Position numbers and translations under genes: made by a program. Below are positions 1 through 5,312 of a stretch of DNA of 5,312 bases, one piece after another (the stretch's first letter is position 1; every line of letters starts with the position of its first letter). The notes under the pieces were generated by a model. The model worked only from the letters and a program-made list of their open reading frames with translations. It was not told where the DNA came from and did no database searches. Source of the DNA: Chloroflexota bacterium. GTDB taxonomy: Bacteria > Cyanobacteriota > Vampirovibrionia > Obscuribacterales > Obscuribacteraceae. The stretch lies in contig SBAT01000367.1 in assembly GCA_005240105.1 (NCBI GenBank), positions 1-5,312 of the forward strand. The letters run 5' to 3'.

Positions 1-2322
1 CAAGTATTTGATGTGTTCTTTGTAGGGCAAGTCTTGTCTAATATGGGGTGGTGTGAGCATCATCTTTTTCAATCGAGACAATTCAACACAGCCTAAGGAC
101 TTATTGGCGTAAGGCTGGCCAACCTTCCACAGATCATAAATGCCGTCACGAGCAAGCGCTCGCAAGTTCATTTCCGTATTCAATTCTTCTGATGAGGCAA
201 ACACATCAGCAGGAGTTAAATCGGAAAATGCCGGATGGACATGCCCTACGCCACACTCTATTTGACCGTCGTCGGCAATGCCGAAATAACCATCGTGCTT
301 GCGGACAAAGCGTGAATAGTCATTCAGTCCCTTTTCCAATTGCGGTGCCACACAAACGACATCCCAGTTGTTGGCTACTTTTCTGCCACCTAACGGATCG
401 TTTGTGTTGATGCGTAGCGAGCGTCCACGTAATTGTTTGACAGACACAGGAGATGTGGTTGTGGTCAAGTCAATTAGTGTATTTAGAGCCTGGCTGTCCC
501 AGCCTTCGCCAAACAAGCCTCTTGTACCGATGAGGCACTTGGTCAGACCACGTTCAAATAATTTAGTAGCCATGCCTACATAGAGTCTTGTTTCCCAAGC
601 GCTAGATTGACCGGTAATTTCAGAATAACCAAATTCCTCATTGTCTATTTTGGAAAGAAGTATTTTTTGTCCTTCTTCGGCAATATACTCTTCTGCAGCC
701 TTTAGGAACTGGTCGCCAATCCTTGTGTCAACCAACAAGAGCGATCCGGTAACCAGACAAGGACTTATGTACTCGGCAATTGGTTCCTTAAGCAATTGAT
801 GGAAAACACCAATAGCACCTCCTGATTCAGCCGTTAGAACCCCTTTCAGGCTCTTGGTCTCAAGAGCAGACATGCGTTCAAAATCAGTCACCACAGCAGC
901 GCGAAGGCGGTCTTCCAGACTTCTGTACTCAAGCGTCAAGATTTCAGCAACTGCGTGACCTTTGTTCTTGGAGAATGCCAATACGCGATCGACCGGCGAT
1001 GCTTGCTTGCGTATACCTTGCTCGGTTAAGGCATAGCCAAGTTTACGAACGGCGGACTTAATCGTTTGATAAACTTCATGGTCGCTTGCCTGGGAGCTGA
1101 CTTTTAGTTTGCTCAATGCATAGTCTTCCAGAATAGCCATCCAGTCATCTAAAAGCGGAGACTGGCAGAGGTTTTCTGATAGTTCAATACTTTTCGGCAA
1201 AGGCTTTTCTAAGCGCCACAAGTATCTTATACAGGCGGTTGTTAATTCATTCTGCCATTCAGGAATGTTCTTTTCATTCGATGAGAGAAATTCATCCAGC
1301 CTAACTTGTACCCAGGCAGTAAGTGGCGATTGTTGTTCATCGCTGCGGCGTTTGGTCAACTCATCGACAAGAGTATGGAAATCTTCGTGCTGCAGCTCTA
1401 GAAACGAATACTCTGTTTCGGTTGGTTGCGTTATGTGCACAAGATCCTGGAAAGGAGCAAGTCCGCCCTCTTTAACAAGAGCCGGTGTGGGCACTTGATA
1501 GTCTATTTCTCCCACTAAGGTTAAGTATCTATTTTCCTGTTGATTGGATTTGCCTTCCGGAGGTGTGCCTGTCAAACCGACAACAACAGCATTGTCCAGT
1601 CGTTTTACCAGGTGTGTCATGACGGCAGCCCAGTAGTCTGTTAAGTGGTGGCATTCATCAAAAATAACCAGGGCAAATTTTTGCCGGCGTAGTGATTGCA
1701 ATAGATCAAGCGCATTGTCGTGCAAGACTTCTTTTAGATCCAATACGTCCGTTAAACGGCGTCTCAAGCGGCTTAGGTGCCGGGAGATTTCATTCTGGTA
1801 TTCCTTGGGGTTGTTCTGCATGAGTTCGATCATGCGCAGCTCGGCATTGCCTGCTGAGAGGCTTTGACCTTTGCAGATTTCATCGAGCCAGGCTTTGCGG
1901 GCAAGACGCTCCAGATATTCTTGTTCTCGACCAGGCGTTGAAAGTACCTGGTAAGTAAGGGTAGTAATTGGCTTCAAGGGCATGGCTTCATGCGTGCCAA
2001 TCAAGTCGTCCAGTCCATAAGCTTTCAAATGTGGCGGCTGGAAAAGTTCCAGCTTCTGTCCCCACTGCGATTGGATTGTCGTGTTGGGGCTGACAATTAA
2101 ACTGGGGCAATTAAATTCAGTGATTATCTGCAGACCGATGATTGTTTTGCCTGCGCCAGGAGGCGCCACGATGTGCAGTTTGTTTTCGCCGCGCTTAAGC
2201 TTTATTTTGATCAGTTCGAGGATTTCTTGCTGATAACGCCGCAATGGGTATTGGAACGACAAATCACCAATTGTCATTCCGGCGCCTTCGAGCGTTTCAA
2301 TTTTCCTTTGAATATCGATCAC
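1..2322 (-). CDS. SF2 DEAD/DEAH-family helicase (translocase), C-terminus beyond the window
   Basis: An uninterrupted frame of 774 codons runs from GTG 2322 off the left edge, so the C-terminus is missing. The protein is an ATP-dependent nucleic-acid helicase or translocase of superfamily 2. Visible motifs, numbered from the GTG: an LRRYQQEIL segment at 27-35 before the Walker A APPGAGKT (53-60); SPNTTIQSQW (78-87, motif Ia region); Walker B box FDECHH (221-226); TGTP (251-254, motif III); the second RecA domain opening near VDRVLAFS (444-451); GTRGLFGEGWD (599-609, motif V); and QLRGRSLR (630-637, motif VI with the arginine finger). Two long non-motif stretches stand out: a charged helical stretch at about 130-215 and about 190 residues (255-443) between the two RecA lobes. 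No nuclease motif is visible. GTG 2322 lies 13 bp after the upstream stop and has the same TAGAAAGA leader as the preceding gene. ATG 2277, in frame 15 codons later with GAAGG 7 nt upstream, is a real alternative. The substrate (DNA or RNA) and pathway are unknown. The helicase call is firm. Confidence 0.93.
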   Translation of the reverse strand, partial: MIDIQRKIETLEGAGMTIGDLSFQYPLRRYQQEILELIKIKLKRGENKLHIVAPPGAGKTIIGLQIITEFNCPSLIVSPNTTIQSQWGQKLELFQPPHLKAYGLDDLIGTHEAMPLKPITTLTYQVLSTPGREQEYLERLARKAWLDEICKGQSLSAGNAELRMIELMQNNPKEYQNEISRHLSRLRRRLTDVLDLKEVLHDNALDLLQSLRRQKFALVIFDECHHLTDYWAAVMTHLVKRLDNAVVVGLTGTPPEGKSNQQENRYLTLVGEIDYQVPTPALVKEGGLAPFQDLVHITQPTETEYSFLELQHEDFHTLVDELTKRRSDEQQSPLTAWVQVRLDEFLSSNEKNIPEWQNELTTACIRYLWRLEKPLPKSIELSENLCQSPLLDDWMAILEDYALSKLKVSSQASDHEVYQTIKSAVRKLGYALTEQGIRKQASPVDRVLAFSKNKGHAVAEILTLEYRSLEDRLRAAVVTDFERMSALETKSLKGVLTAESGGAIGVFHQLLKEPIAEYISPCLVTGSLLLVDTRIGDQFLKAAEEYIAEEGQKILLSKIDNEEFGYSEITGQSSAWETRLYVGMATKLFERGLTKCLIGTRGLFGEGWDSQALNTLIDLTTTTSPVSVKQLRGRSLRINTNDPLGGRKVANNWDVVCVAPQLEKGLNDYSRFVRKHDGYFGIADDGQIECGVGHVHPAFSDLTPADVFASSEELNTEMNLRALARDGIYDLWKVGQPYANKSLGCVELSRLKKMMLTPPHIRQDLPYKEHIKYL
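2268..2289 (-). promoter_or_regulatory. alternative helicase start with a stronger Shine-Dalgarno
   Basis: Inside the annotated helicase frame, GAAGG (about 2289-2285) stands 7 nt before ATG 2277. By Shine-Dalgarno quality this beats the GTG 2322 start. Starting here would give a protein 15 residues shorter that still contains LRRYQQEIL and every helicase motif. Either start, or both, could be used. Confidence 0.35.
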
Positions 2323-2330
2323 CGTGACTG

Positions 2331-2338
2331 TCTTTCTA
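2331..2338 (-). promoter_or_regulatory. weak ribosome binding site overlapping a stop codon, before the helicase
   Basis: TAGAAAGA begins with the stop codon of the 119-residue gene and ends 8 nt before the helicase GTG. AGAAAG can pair with the outer part of an extended anti-Shine-Dalgarno tail (CCUCCUUUCU) but lacks the GGAGG core. The same octamer sits at the previous gene junction, which favours GTG 2322 over ATG 2277. The arrangement suggests translational coupling; this is inference. Confidence 0.4.
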
Positions 2339-2695
2339 ATCTCGGTAATTGCCGTAGTGTTCGACTAATACCTTCACCTGCTCCTTGAAGGTTTTACCGG
2401 CAGTGAGACCTTCTAATTCATTGGCACCAGCTAGATCGAGTAGGGCATTTTGTGCTTGCTTGCGTACCCATTCAATGGGATGAGCGTTAGCGACAATAAA
2501 CATGGGTGGGATGGCAAGCGAGTGTCTTTCGTTTTTGAGCTGGTCTATTACCACCTTTACGGAGTCCGGATCTTCACCCTTCAGTCCGTCAATAAGCATC
2601 TTGTAGGTGGTTTTATCCAGCTTCTTATAGGCGCTTGACCCAGCTTCTTTTACAAAGCCTTCCAGCTCTTTCAGCATGGTTGTAAATTCGCTCAT
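2336..2695 (-). CDS. small helical protein of unknown function, HEAT-like
   Basis: A 119-residue protein that I do not recognise. It has no signal peptide, membrane segment or cysteine, and looks all-helical and soluble. Two stretches resemble HEAT/ARM-type helix pairs: residues 31-55 (YKMLIDGLK, then GEDPDSVKVVIDQLK) and 62-90, whose second helix HPIEWVRKQAQNALLDL carries the VR-x2-A-x2-AL spacing common in HEAT repeats. This is a fold inference from pattern, not a family match, and such modules usually bind proteins rather than catalyse. It starts 15 bp after the HD-GYP stop and ends 13 bp before the helicase GTG, so it is almost certainly co-transcribed with both and might be a partner or adaptor of either. 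ATG 2695 is the first start after the upstream stop, and its leader is the shared TAGAAAGA. That the gene is real is likely; its function is open. Confidence 0.82.
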   Translation of the reverse strand: MSEFTTMLKELEGFVKEAGSSAYKKLDKTTYKMLIDGLKGEDPDSVKVVIDQLKNERHSLAIPPMFIVANAHPIEWVRKQAQNALLDLAGANELEGLTAGKTFKEQVKVLVEHYGNYRD

Positions 2696-2705
2696 TAGGA
2701 ACAGT

Positions 2706-2713
2706 TCTTTCTA
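2706..2713 (-). promoter_or_regulatory. weak ribosome binding site overlapping a stop codon, before the 119-residue gene
   Basis: TAGAAAGA starts with the HD-GYP gene's stop codon and ends 10 nt before ATG 2695. It is identical to the octamer at the next junction (2331-2338). No GGAGG-type core exists in the 15-bp gap, so translation of the small protein probably depends on this weak site and on ribosomes finishing the upstream gene. Confidence 0.4.
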
Positions 2714-4234
2714 GTCGAGGGCCTGATAGTCAGAAGGTAGTCCTGCATAATAGATTTGTTCAAACGCTTCTCTTAATTGAGTTTCTTCCGGAGTTGCTTT
2801 GGACCCTGAGCATAGTTCAACCAGCCGTCTTAAGGACAACGAGGCAAACTGATCTAAATCAGCTGATTGAATTTGTCCGCGCTCTGATTCCATAACCTTA
2901 ATCACCAAATCAGCCGGCAATGAATAGAAAGTATCAACCATTTGGGCATCGAAGTGGTTGTCGCGGCCTGATTCCATAATTTCGGTCACCTTAGTGATGG
3001 CCATGCGGTTGCGGTAATGCCTGACTGAAGTCAGGGCATCGAATACGTCAGCTACTGTAATAATGCGGGTTAGATAAGGAATTTCATCCCCTTTGAGCCC
3101 GCGATAATAACCTGACCCGTCCAATTTCTCGTGGTGGCAGGAAGCAACAAAAGGAACCGATGCCAGACGCTTGGTAAACGGCAGTGTAATTAGAAGATCA
3201 TAGGTGAACTTAGCGTGTTGCTGCACGCAAGCATATTCTTCCGGTGTCAGCCTGCCGTTTTTCCAGAGAATGGATTCCGGCACGCCAATTTTTCCGTAAT
3301 CGTGCATCATGGCTGAATAACGCAAGACATCGATATTCGGTTGACCAATCGTCAAGGCTTCGGCAATTAAAAGGCTGTATTTGGTCACGCGCATGGAGTG
3401 TCCGGCTGTCAGTGGGTCACGCTTGTCAATTGTGCGCGCCAGCATCTCCAGCGTCTTGTCCATAAAGCGTTCCATTTCACTGTACGCTTTTGTCTGTTCA
3501 ATCAAGCCACCGGCAACTACTGCCAGTCCGGCTAACCACTCCAAGTCTTCTTGAGCAAAAGGACCGCCTGCTTTATTGACGGCTTCAAATACGCCTAATA
3601 CTTCACCACCTGGATTGAGCATTGGCACTGCCAGGACATTTCTTGTAAGCTGCCCTGATTGACGATCAAATTCCGGATCAAAACGGCTGTCGCTGTAAGC
3701 AGTATCTATTTTAACGGTTTCAGCATTGCGCGCGCAAAGACCAACGATGCTGGTTGAAGACAGGTGTAATTTGACAATCGTCGGTTCATTATGCGGACCT
3801 TGTTCGTAATGCTTGGTCCATAACTCGCCATTTTCATGATCGAGGACGTACAGGGAAGCACGGTCGCATTTCAATATTGCTTTTGTTTCCCGGCTAATAA
3901 GCGATAGCAAAGAGTCAAGGTTGCGCTCGGATGCCATGGCTCTAACTAACCTGTAGAGTCCGGATACTGGACGCAACTGTTCTACTTCTTGCTGCAGGGA
4001 AAGGATTTTGATTTCTCTTTCAATTAGCTCAACTTCCCGACCGGCAGTTTCCGACTCCCGGTTTTCTAAATCAGGTGATTCTTTGCCATCATTAGGTTTA
4101 GTGCGATTGTTTTTCTTTGTCTTGTCGCCTAATTGTTTTTCCGGCGACACAAATATGCGCCGGCGCGCATCTAAATTGACAGGATTTGTATTTCCCTGTT
4201 GACTGGAGTCATTGTGAGCCGGCTCTTTGGCCAT
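2711..4234 (-). CDS. GAF domain plus HD-GYP phosphohydrolase, probable cyclic-di-GMP phosphodiesterase
   Basis: A 507-residue cytoplasmic signalling protein without membrane segments. Domains in order: polar, probably disordered N-terminus (1-62); short coiled coil (64-90); GAF sensor domain (about 95-248); HD-GYP domain (about 253-440); helical C-terminal tail (445-507). HD-GYP enzymes hydrolyse cyclic di-GMP to pGpG or GMP at a metal centre. The likely metal and catalytic residues are all present: H279 (AGHSMRV), H311-D312 and K315 (HDYGKIGVPESIL), H340, H367-H368 (HHEKLDGSG), D396 (ADVFDALTS). Departures from the usual consensus are GYY at 375-377 instead of GYP, HDYGK instead of HDIGK, RHYR instead of RPYR, and FDA instead of FDP. 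The GAF domain ends in NK-x4-F-x3-D (N220, K221, F226, D230), close to the NKFDE signature of cyclic-nucleotide-binding GAF domains. ATG 4234 has AGGA 8 nt upstream. This is the first gene of a tight three-gene cluster. The domain calls are secure; activity and substrate are inferred. Confidence 0.93.
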   Translation of the reverse strand: MAKEPAHNDSSQQGNTNPVNLDARRRIFVSPEKQLGDKTKKNNRTKPNDGKESPDLENRESETAGREVELIEREIKILSLQQEVEQLRPVSGLYRLVRAMASERNLDSLLSLISRETKAILKCDRASLYVLDHENGELWTKHYEQGPHNEPTIVKLHLSSTSIVGLCARNAETVKIDTAYSDSRFDPEFDRQSGQLTRNVLAVPMLNPGGEVLGVFEAVNKAGGPFAQEDLEWLAGLAVVAGGLIEQTKAYSEMERFMDKTLEMLARTIDKRDPLTAGHSMRVTKYSLLIAEALTIGQPNIDVLRYSAMMHDYGKIGVPESILWKNGRLTPEEYACVQQHAKFTYDLLITLPFTKRLASVPFVASCHHEKLDGSGYYRGLKGDEIPYLTRIITVADVFDALTSVRHYRNRMAITKVTEIMESGRDNHFDAQMVDTFYSLPADLVIKVMESERGQIQSADLDQFASLSLRRLVELCSGSKATPEETQLREAFEQIYYAGLPSDYQALD

Positions 4235-4242
4235 TTTGGCTG

Positions 4243-4246
4243 TCCT
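4243..4246 (-). promoter_or_regulatory. ribosome binding site of the HD-GYP gene
   Basis: AGGA lies 8 nt before ATG 4234, a normal spacing. It is the clearest Shine-Dalgarno for a start in the cluster's leader and fixes the start of the HD-GYP protein. Confidence 0.6.
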
Positions 4247-4286
4247 GTCAAGGTGATGCCAATACGATGGGTTTATTCCTGGGAGC

Positions 4287-4315
4287 TATATACCCAGTGA
4301 GAGCTTAGTTCTCAA
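4287..4315 (-). promoter_or_regulatory. predicted sigma70-type promoter for the HD-GYP/119-aa/helicase cluster
   Basis: On the minus strand TTGAGA (4315-4310; five of six matches to TTGACA) is followed, after exactly 17 bp, by TATATA (4292-4287; four of six matches to TATAAT). Transcription would start near 4280, giving a leader of about 46 nt before ATG 4234. The site sits correctly between lepB and the cluster. The -35 box overlaps one of two GAGA-N7-TCTC boxes. Consensus match and spacing are the only evidence. Confidence 0.5.
4299..4313. promoter_or_regulatory. candidate operator box 1 (GAGA-N7-TCTC)
   Basis: The plus strand reads GAGAGCTTAGTTCTC, a 15-bp imperfect palindrome in which 12 of 15 positions equal the reverse complement; the centre is one of the mismatches. 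It fills most of the -35/-10 spacer and overlaps the -35 hexamer, where a bound repressor would block RNA polymerase. A related box follows 20 bp away. No regulator gene is identified. Confidence 0.38.
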
Positions 4316-4318
4316 GCC

Positions 4319-4333
4319 GAGACGTAAATTCTC
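4319..4333. promoter_or_regulatory. candidate operator box 2 (GAGA-N7-TCTC)
   Basis: The plus strand reads GAGACGTAAATTCTC, sharing 11 of 15 positions with box 1 (GAGAnnTnAnTTCTC; the following A is also shared). Centre-to-centre distance is exactly 20 bp, about two helical turns, so two dimers could sit on nearly the same DNA face. It lies just upstream of the predicted -35 box. Confidence 0.35.
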
Positions 4334-4365
4334 AGATTGCCTTCTCTCCGCTAAGCTAGCCTGCA

Positions 4366-4380
4366 GGGCTTATCAAGCCC
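4366..4380. repeat. perfect 6-bp inverted repeat with a 3-nt loop
   Basis: GGGCTT-ATC-AAGCCC can form a compact hairpin on either strand. Neither side has a T-run, so it is not a standard intrinsic terminator for lepB. It lies upstream of the predicted promoter and could be a transcript-end stabiliser, a protein site or chance. Confidence 0.4.
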
Positions 4381-4433
4381 TTACAAGTAACTTAGTTGCC
4401 ACTAATATACGCTTTTTTAAGATTGTGAACAGG

Positions 4434-4446
4434 CCTTTGGCAAAGG
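4434..4446. repeat. 13-bp palindrome just after lepB
   Basis: CCTTTG-G-CAAAGG is a perfect 6-bp inverted repeat around one base, 14 bp past the lepB stop. In the lepB transcript its first arm can also pair differently: GGCAAA (beginning just after the stop) with TTTGCC. Only a weak A-rich stretch follows on the transcribed strand and there is no U-tract. It may be a weak or Rho-assisted end of lepB; its role is uncertain. Confidence 0.35.
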
Positions 4447-4460
4447 ATTTAATTTGCCGC

Positions 4461-5237
4461 CTAATCTTCGCCTTCTTGTGGAAAGCGCGGGTAGTGGGGA
4501 ATGCCCAGGTCAAGCCGGCGCCAGAAAAGCAACCAGGCGCGGCCAATCACACGTTTTTCATCAAGAAAACCCCAAACGTGGCTGTCTTCTGAGTTGTTGC
4601 GGTTGTCGCCCATCATAAATATCTGGCCGGCAGGAACTACTATTTGGTCTTTGCTGTCGCCAAAAGGACGAATTGAACCACCTGTCGAGGAGCGTCCACC
4701 GATGTCGGAAAGTGTTGCCAAGTCATAGTTTGGCTTTTCCTTGATGTAGGAAGACTCATCCAAGAGTTCACCGTTTATGAAAACACCAACGCCCCGTTGA
4801 ATCCTTAAGCTGTCTCCTGGTAAGCCAATTACCCGCTTAATAAAAGCAGGTTCGTTAGGCAGGAATGGCAAGCCAGTCAATCGACCAAGGATGTAGCGCG
4901 GGTCGTTGCTTAAGTCACGGCCGCCCATTTCAATTGGCGGAGGATAAAAGACTAAAATATCGCCGCGCTGAATTGGTTTACCCAAGTGACCGGAGAGCTT
5001 TTCGACAAGCAACCTGTCTTCAATTTGCAGGGTTGGTTCCATTGAGGACGATGGAATATAACGAGCTTCAGCAAACAGCCAACGTATGACGATTAAAAGC
5101 ACAAGCGTCACTACGACAAGCTCGACCATCTCTTTGATGAAGCCTTTTAGACCACCGGCTTTACGAGGTTCAATTGTTTGCGACATCTTTTGAGATTCGG
5201 TTTGTGTCTTTGCCGTTGGTTCTAAGGGATCCATCAT
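4461..5237 (-). CDS. lepB: signal peptidase I
   Basis: A 258-residue membrane-bound serine protease (family S26) that removes signal peptides from proteins exported by Sec or Tat. The N-terminus is polar with positive charges (R26, K27, K31, K35), followed by one membrane helix at about 37-55. This predicts a cytoplasmic N-terminus and an external catalytic domain. Catalytic Ser is S65 in PSSSMEPTL and the general-base Lys is K134 in FIKRVIGLPGD. RGDILVF (91-97) and GDNRNNSEDSHVWG (210-223) are the other conserved boxes. Ser and Lys are 69 residues apart, more than in compact Bacillus enzymes, because of an insertion at about 101-130. ATG 5237 is the first start in the visible frame; the next codon is also ATG and M18 is another option. 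The nearest SD-like run, GAGG, is 14 nt from ATG 5237, which is too far to be convincing. The frame is open to the right edge, so a start outside the window cannot be excluded. The product call is very secure. Confidence 0.96.
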   Translation of the reverse strand: MMDPLEPTAKTQTESQKMSQTIEPRKAGGLKGFIKEMVELVVVTLVLLIVIRWLFAEARYIPSSSMEPTLQIEDRLLVEKLSGHLGKPIQRGDILVFYPPPIEMGGRDLSNDPRYILGRLTGLPFLPNEPAFIKRVIGLPGDSLRIQRGVGVFINGELLDESSYIKEKPNYDLATLSDIGGRSSTGGSIRPFGDSKDQIVVPAGQIFMMGDNRNNSEDSHVWGFLDEKRVIGRAWLLFWRRLDLGIPHYPRFPQEGED

Positions 5238-5266
5238 AAGACCAGTTTGTACCTCTATTGGAATTT

Positions 5267-5311
5267 CTATTTGGCCAGATTGGCAGCTGTTGCTTTGCCG
5301 CGATTGGGAAT
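5267..5311 (-). CDS. possible C-terminal end of an upstream gene
   Basis: In the minus-strand frame offset from lepB, 14 codons reading IPNRGKATAANLAK run from the window edge to a TAG at 5269-5267. The basic, alanine-rich ending looks like a real protein C-terminus, and stopping 29 bp before lepB ATG 5237 fits an operon junction. It is too short to identify or to prove coding. If real, it supports 5237 as the lepB start. Confidence 0.35.
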   Translation of the reverse strand: MPNRGKATAANLAK

Positions 5312-5312
5312 G

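Noticed and set aside
192..1498. Plus-strand open frames at 192-410, 368-583 and 1265-1498
   Set aside because: They lie opposite the helicase coding frame, are short, and encode low-complexity or Cys/Ser/Arg-rich peptides with no family resemblance.
2173..2638. Plus-strand open frames at 2173-2388 and 2450-2638
   Set aside because: They are antisense to the helicase start and the 119-residue gene, with no recognisable protein features; they are shadows of the minus-strand genes.
4245..4250. TTGACA as a perfect -35 box close to the HD-GYP start
   Set aside because: A -10 at the right distance would fall inside the coding sequence, and no suitable hexamer is present there; it overlaps the leader with the Shine-Dalgarno.
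4279..4297. CTGGG-N9-CCCAG hairpin around the -10 box
   Set aside because: A five-pair stem with a nine-base loop is easily expected by chance, and it spans the predicted promoter rather than a transcript end.
4385..4417. Plus-strand TTAGT-TGCC-ACTAA followed by a T6 run as an intrinsic terminator
   Set aside because: The stem is only five A/T-rich pairs, the T-run is seven bases away, and no plus-strand gene exists for it to end.
4404..4430. Second promoter candidate upstream of the HD-GYP gene (TATATT at 4409-4404)
   Set aside because: The -10 hexamer is good, but the best -35 at workable spacing (TGTTCA, 16 bp) matches only three of six positions. The TTGAGA-N17-TATATA site is better.
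3244..5089. Plus-strand open frames at 3244-3465, 4008-4202, 4501-4728 and 4865-5089
   Set aside because: All are antisense to strongly conserved HD-GYP or LepB coding sequence and carry no domain signal of their own.
1..5312. CRISPR array, insertion sequence, tRNA or rRNA, tandem repeats, defence-island effector
   Set aside because: No regularly spaced repeats, terminal inverted repeats with a transposase, or RNA-gene signatures were seen. The helicase alone does not make a defence system without a nuclease or other effector in view.

Overview
The window looks like an ordinary bacterial chromosome segment of moderate GC. All supported genes lie on the minus strand, so transcription runs from high to low coordinates. 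The gene content is a type I signal peptidase, a GAF/HD-GYP phosphodiesterase-like protein, a small helical protein and a large SF2 helicase. The LepB has a long insertion between its catalytic Ser and Lys regions and a cyanobacterial-like look. My low-confidence guess is a non-photosynthetic relative of Cyanobacteria (Vampirovibrionota/Melainabacteria type). No rRNA or other phylogenetic marker is present to settle this.

Layout in order of transcription. 5311-5267: probably the last 14 codons of an unidentified upstream gene. 5237-4461: lepB, a complete membrane-anchored signal peptidase I. 4460-4235: a 226-bp intergenic region with several inverted repeats, a plausible sigma70-type promoter, and two 15-bp GAGA-N7-TCTC boxes spaced 20 bp centre to centre over that promoter. 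4234-2711: a 507-residue protein with a disordered N-terminus, a short coiled coil, a GAF domain and an HD-GYP domain. 2695-2336: a 119-residue all-helical, HEAT-like protein of unknown function. 2322 to the window edge at 1: an SF2 helicase/translocase, 774 codons visible with no stop.

The last three genes are separated by only 15 and 13 bp and share the same octamer, TAGAAAGA, at each stop codon, where it probably serves as a weak ribosome binding site. They therefore read as one operon, apparently driven from the 4310/4290 promoter and separately from lepB. One inference is that a cyclic-dinucleotide-linked sensor/phosphodiesterase is co-produced with a small scaffold-like protein and a nucleic-acid translocase. 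That pairing is unusual, and nothing in the sequence proves a functional link. I see no RNA genes, mobile elements, CRISPR arrays or tandem repeats, and no decisive evidence of a new defence system.
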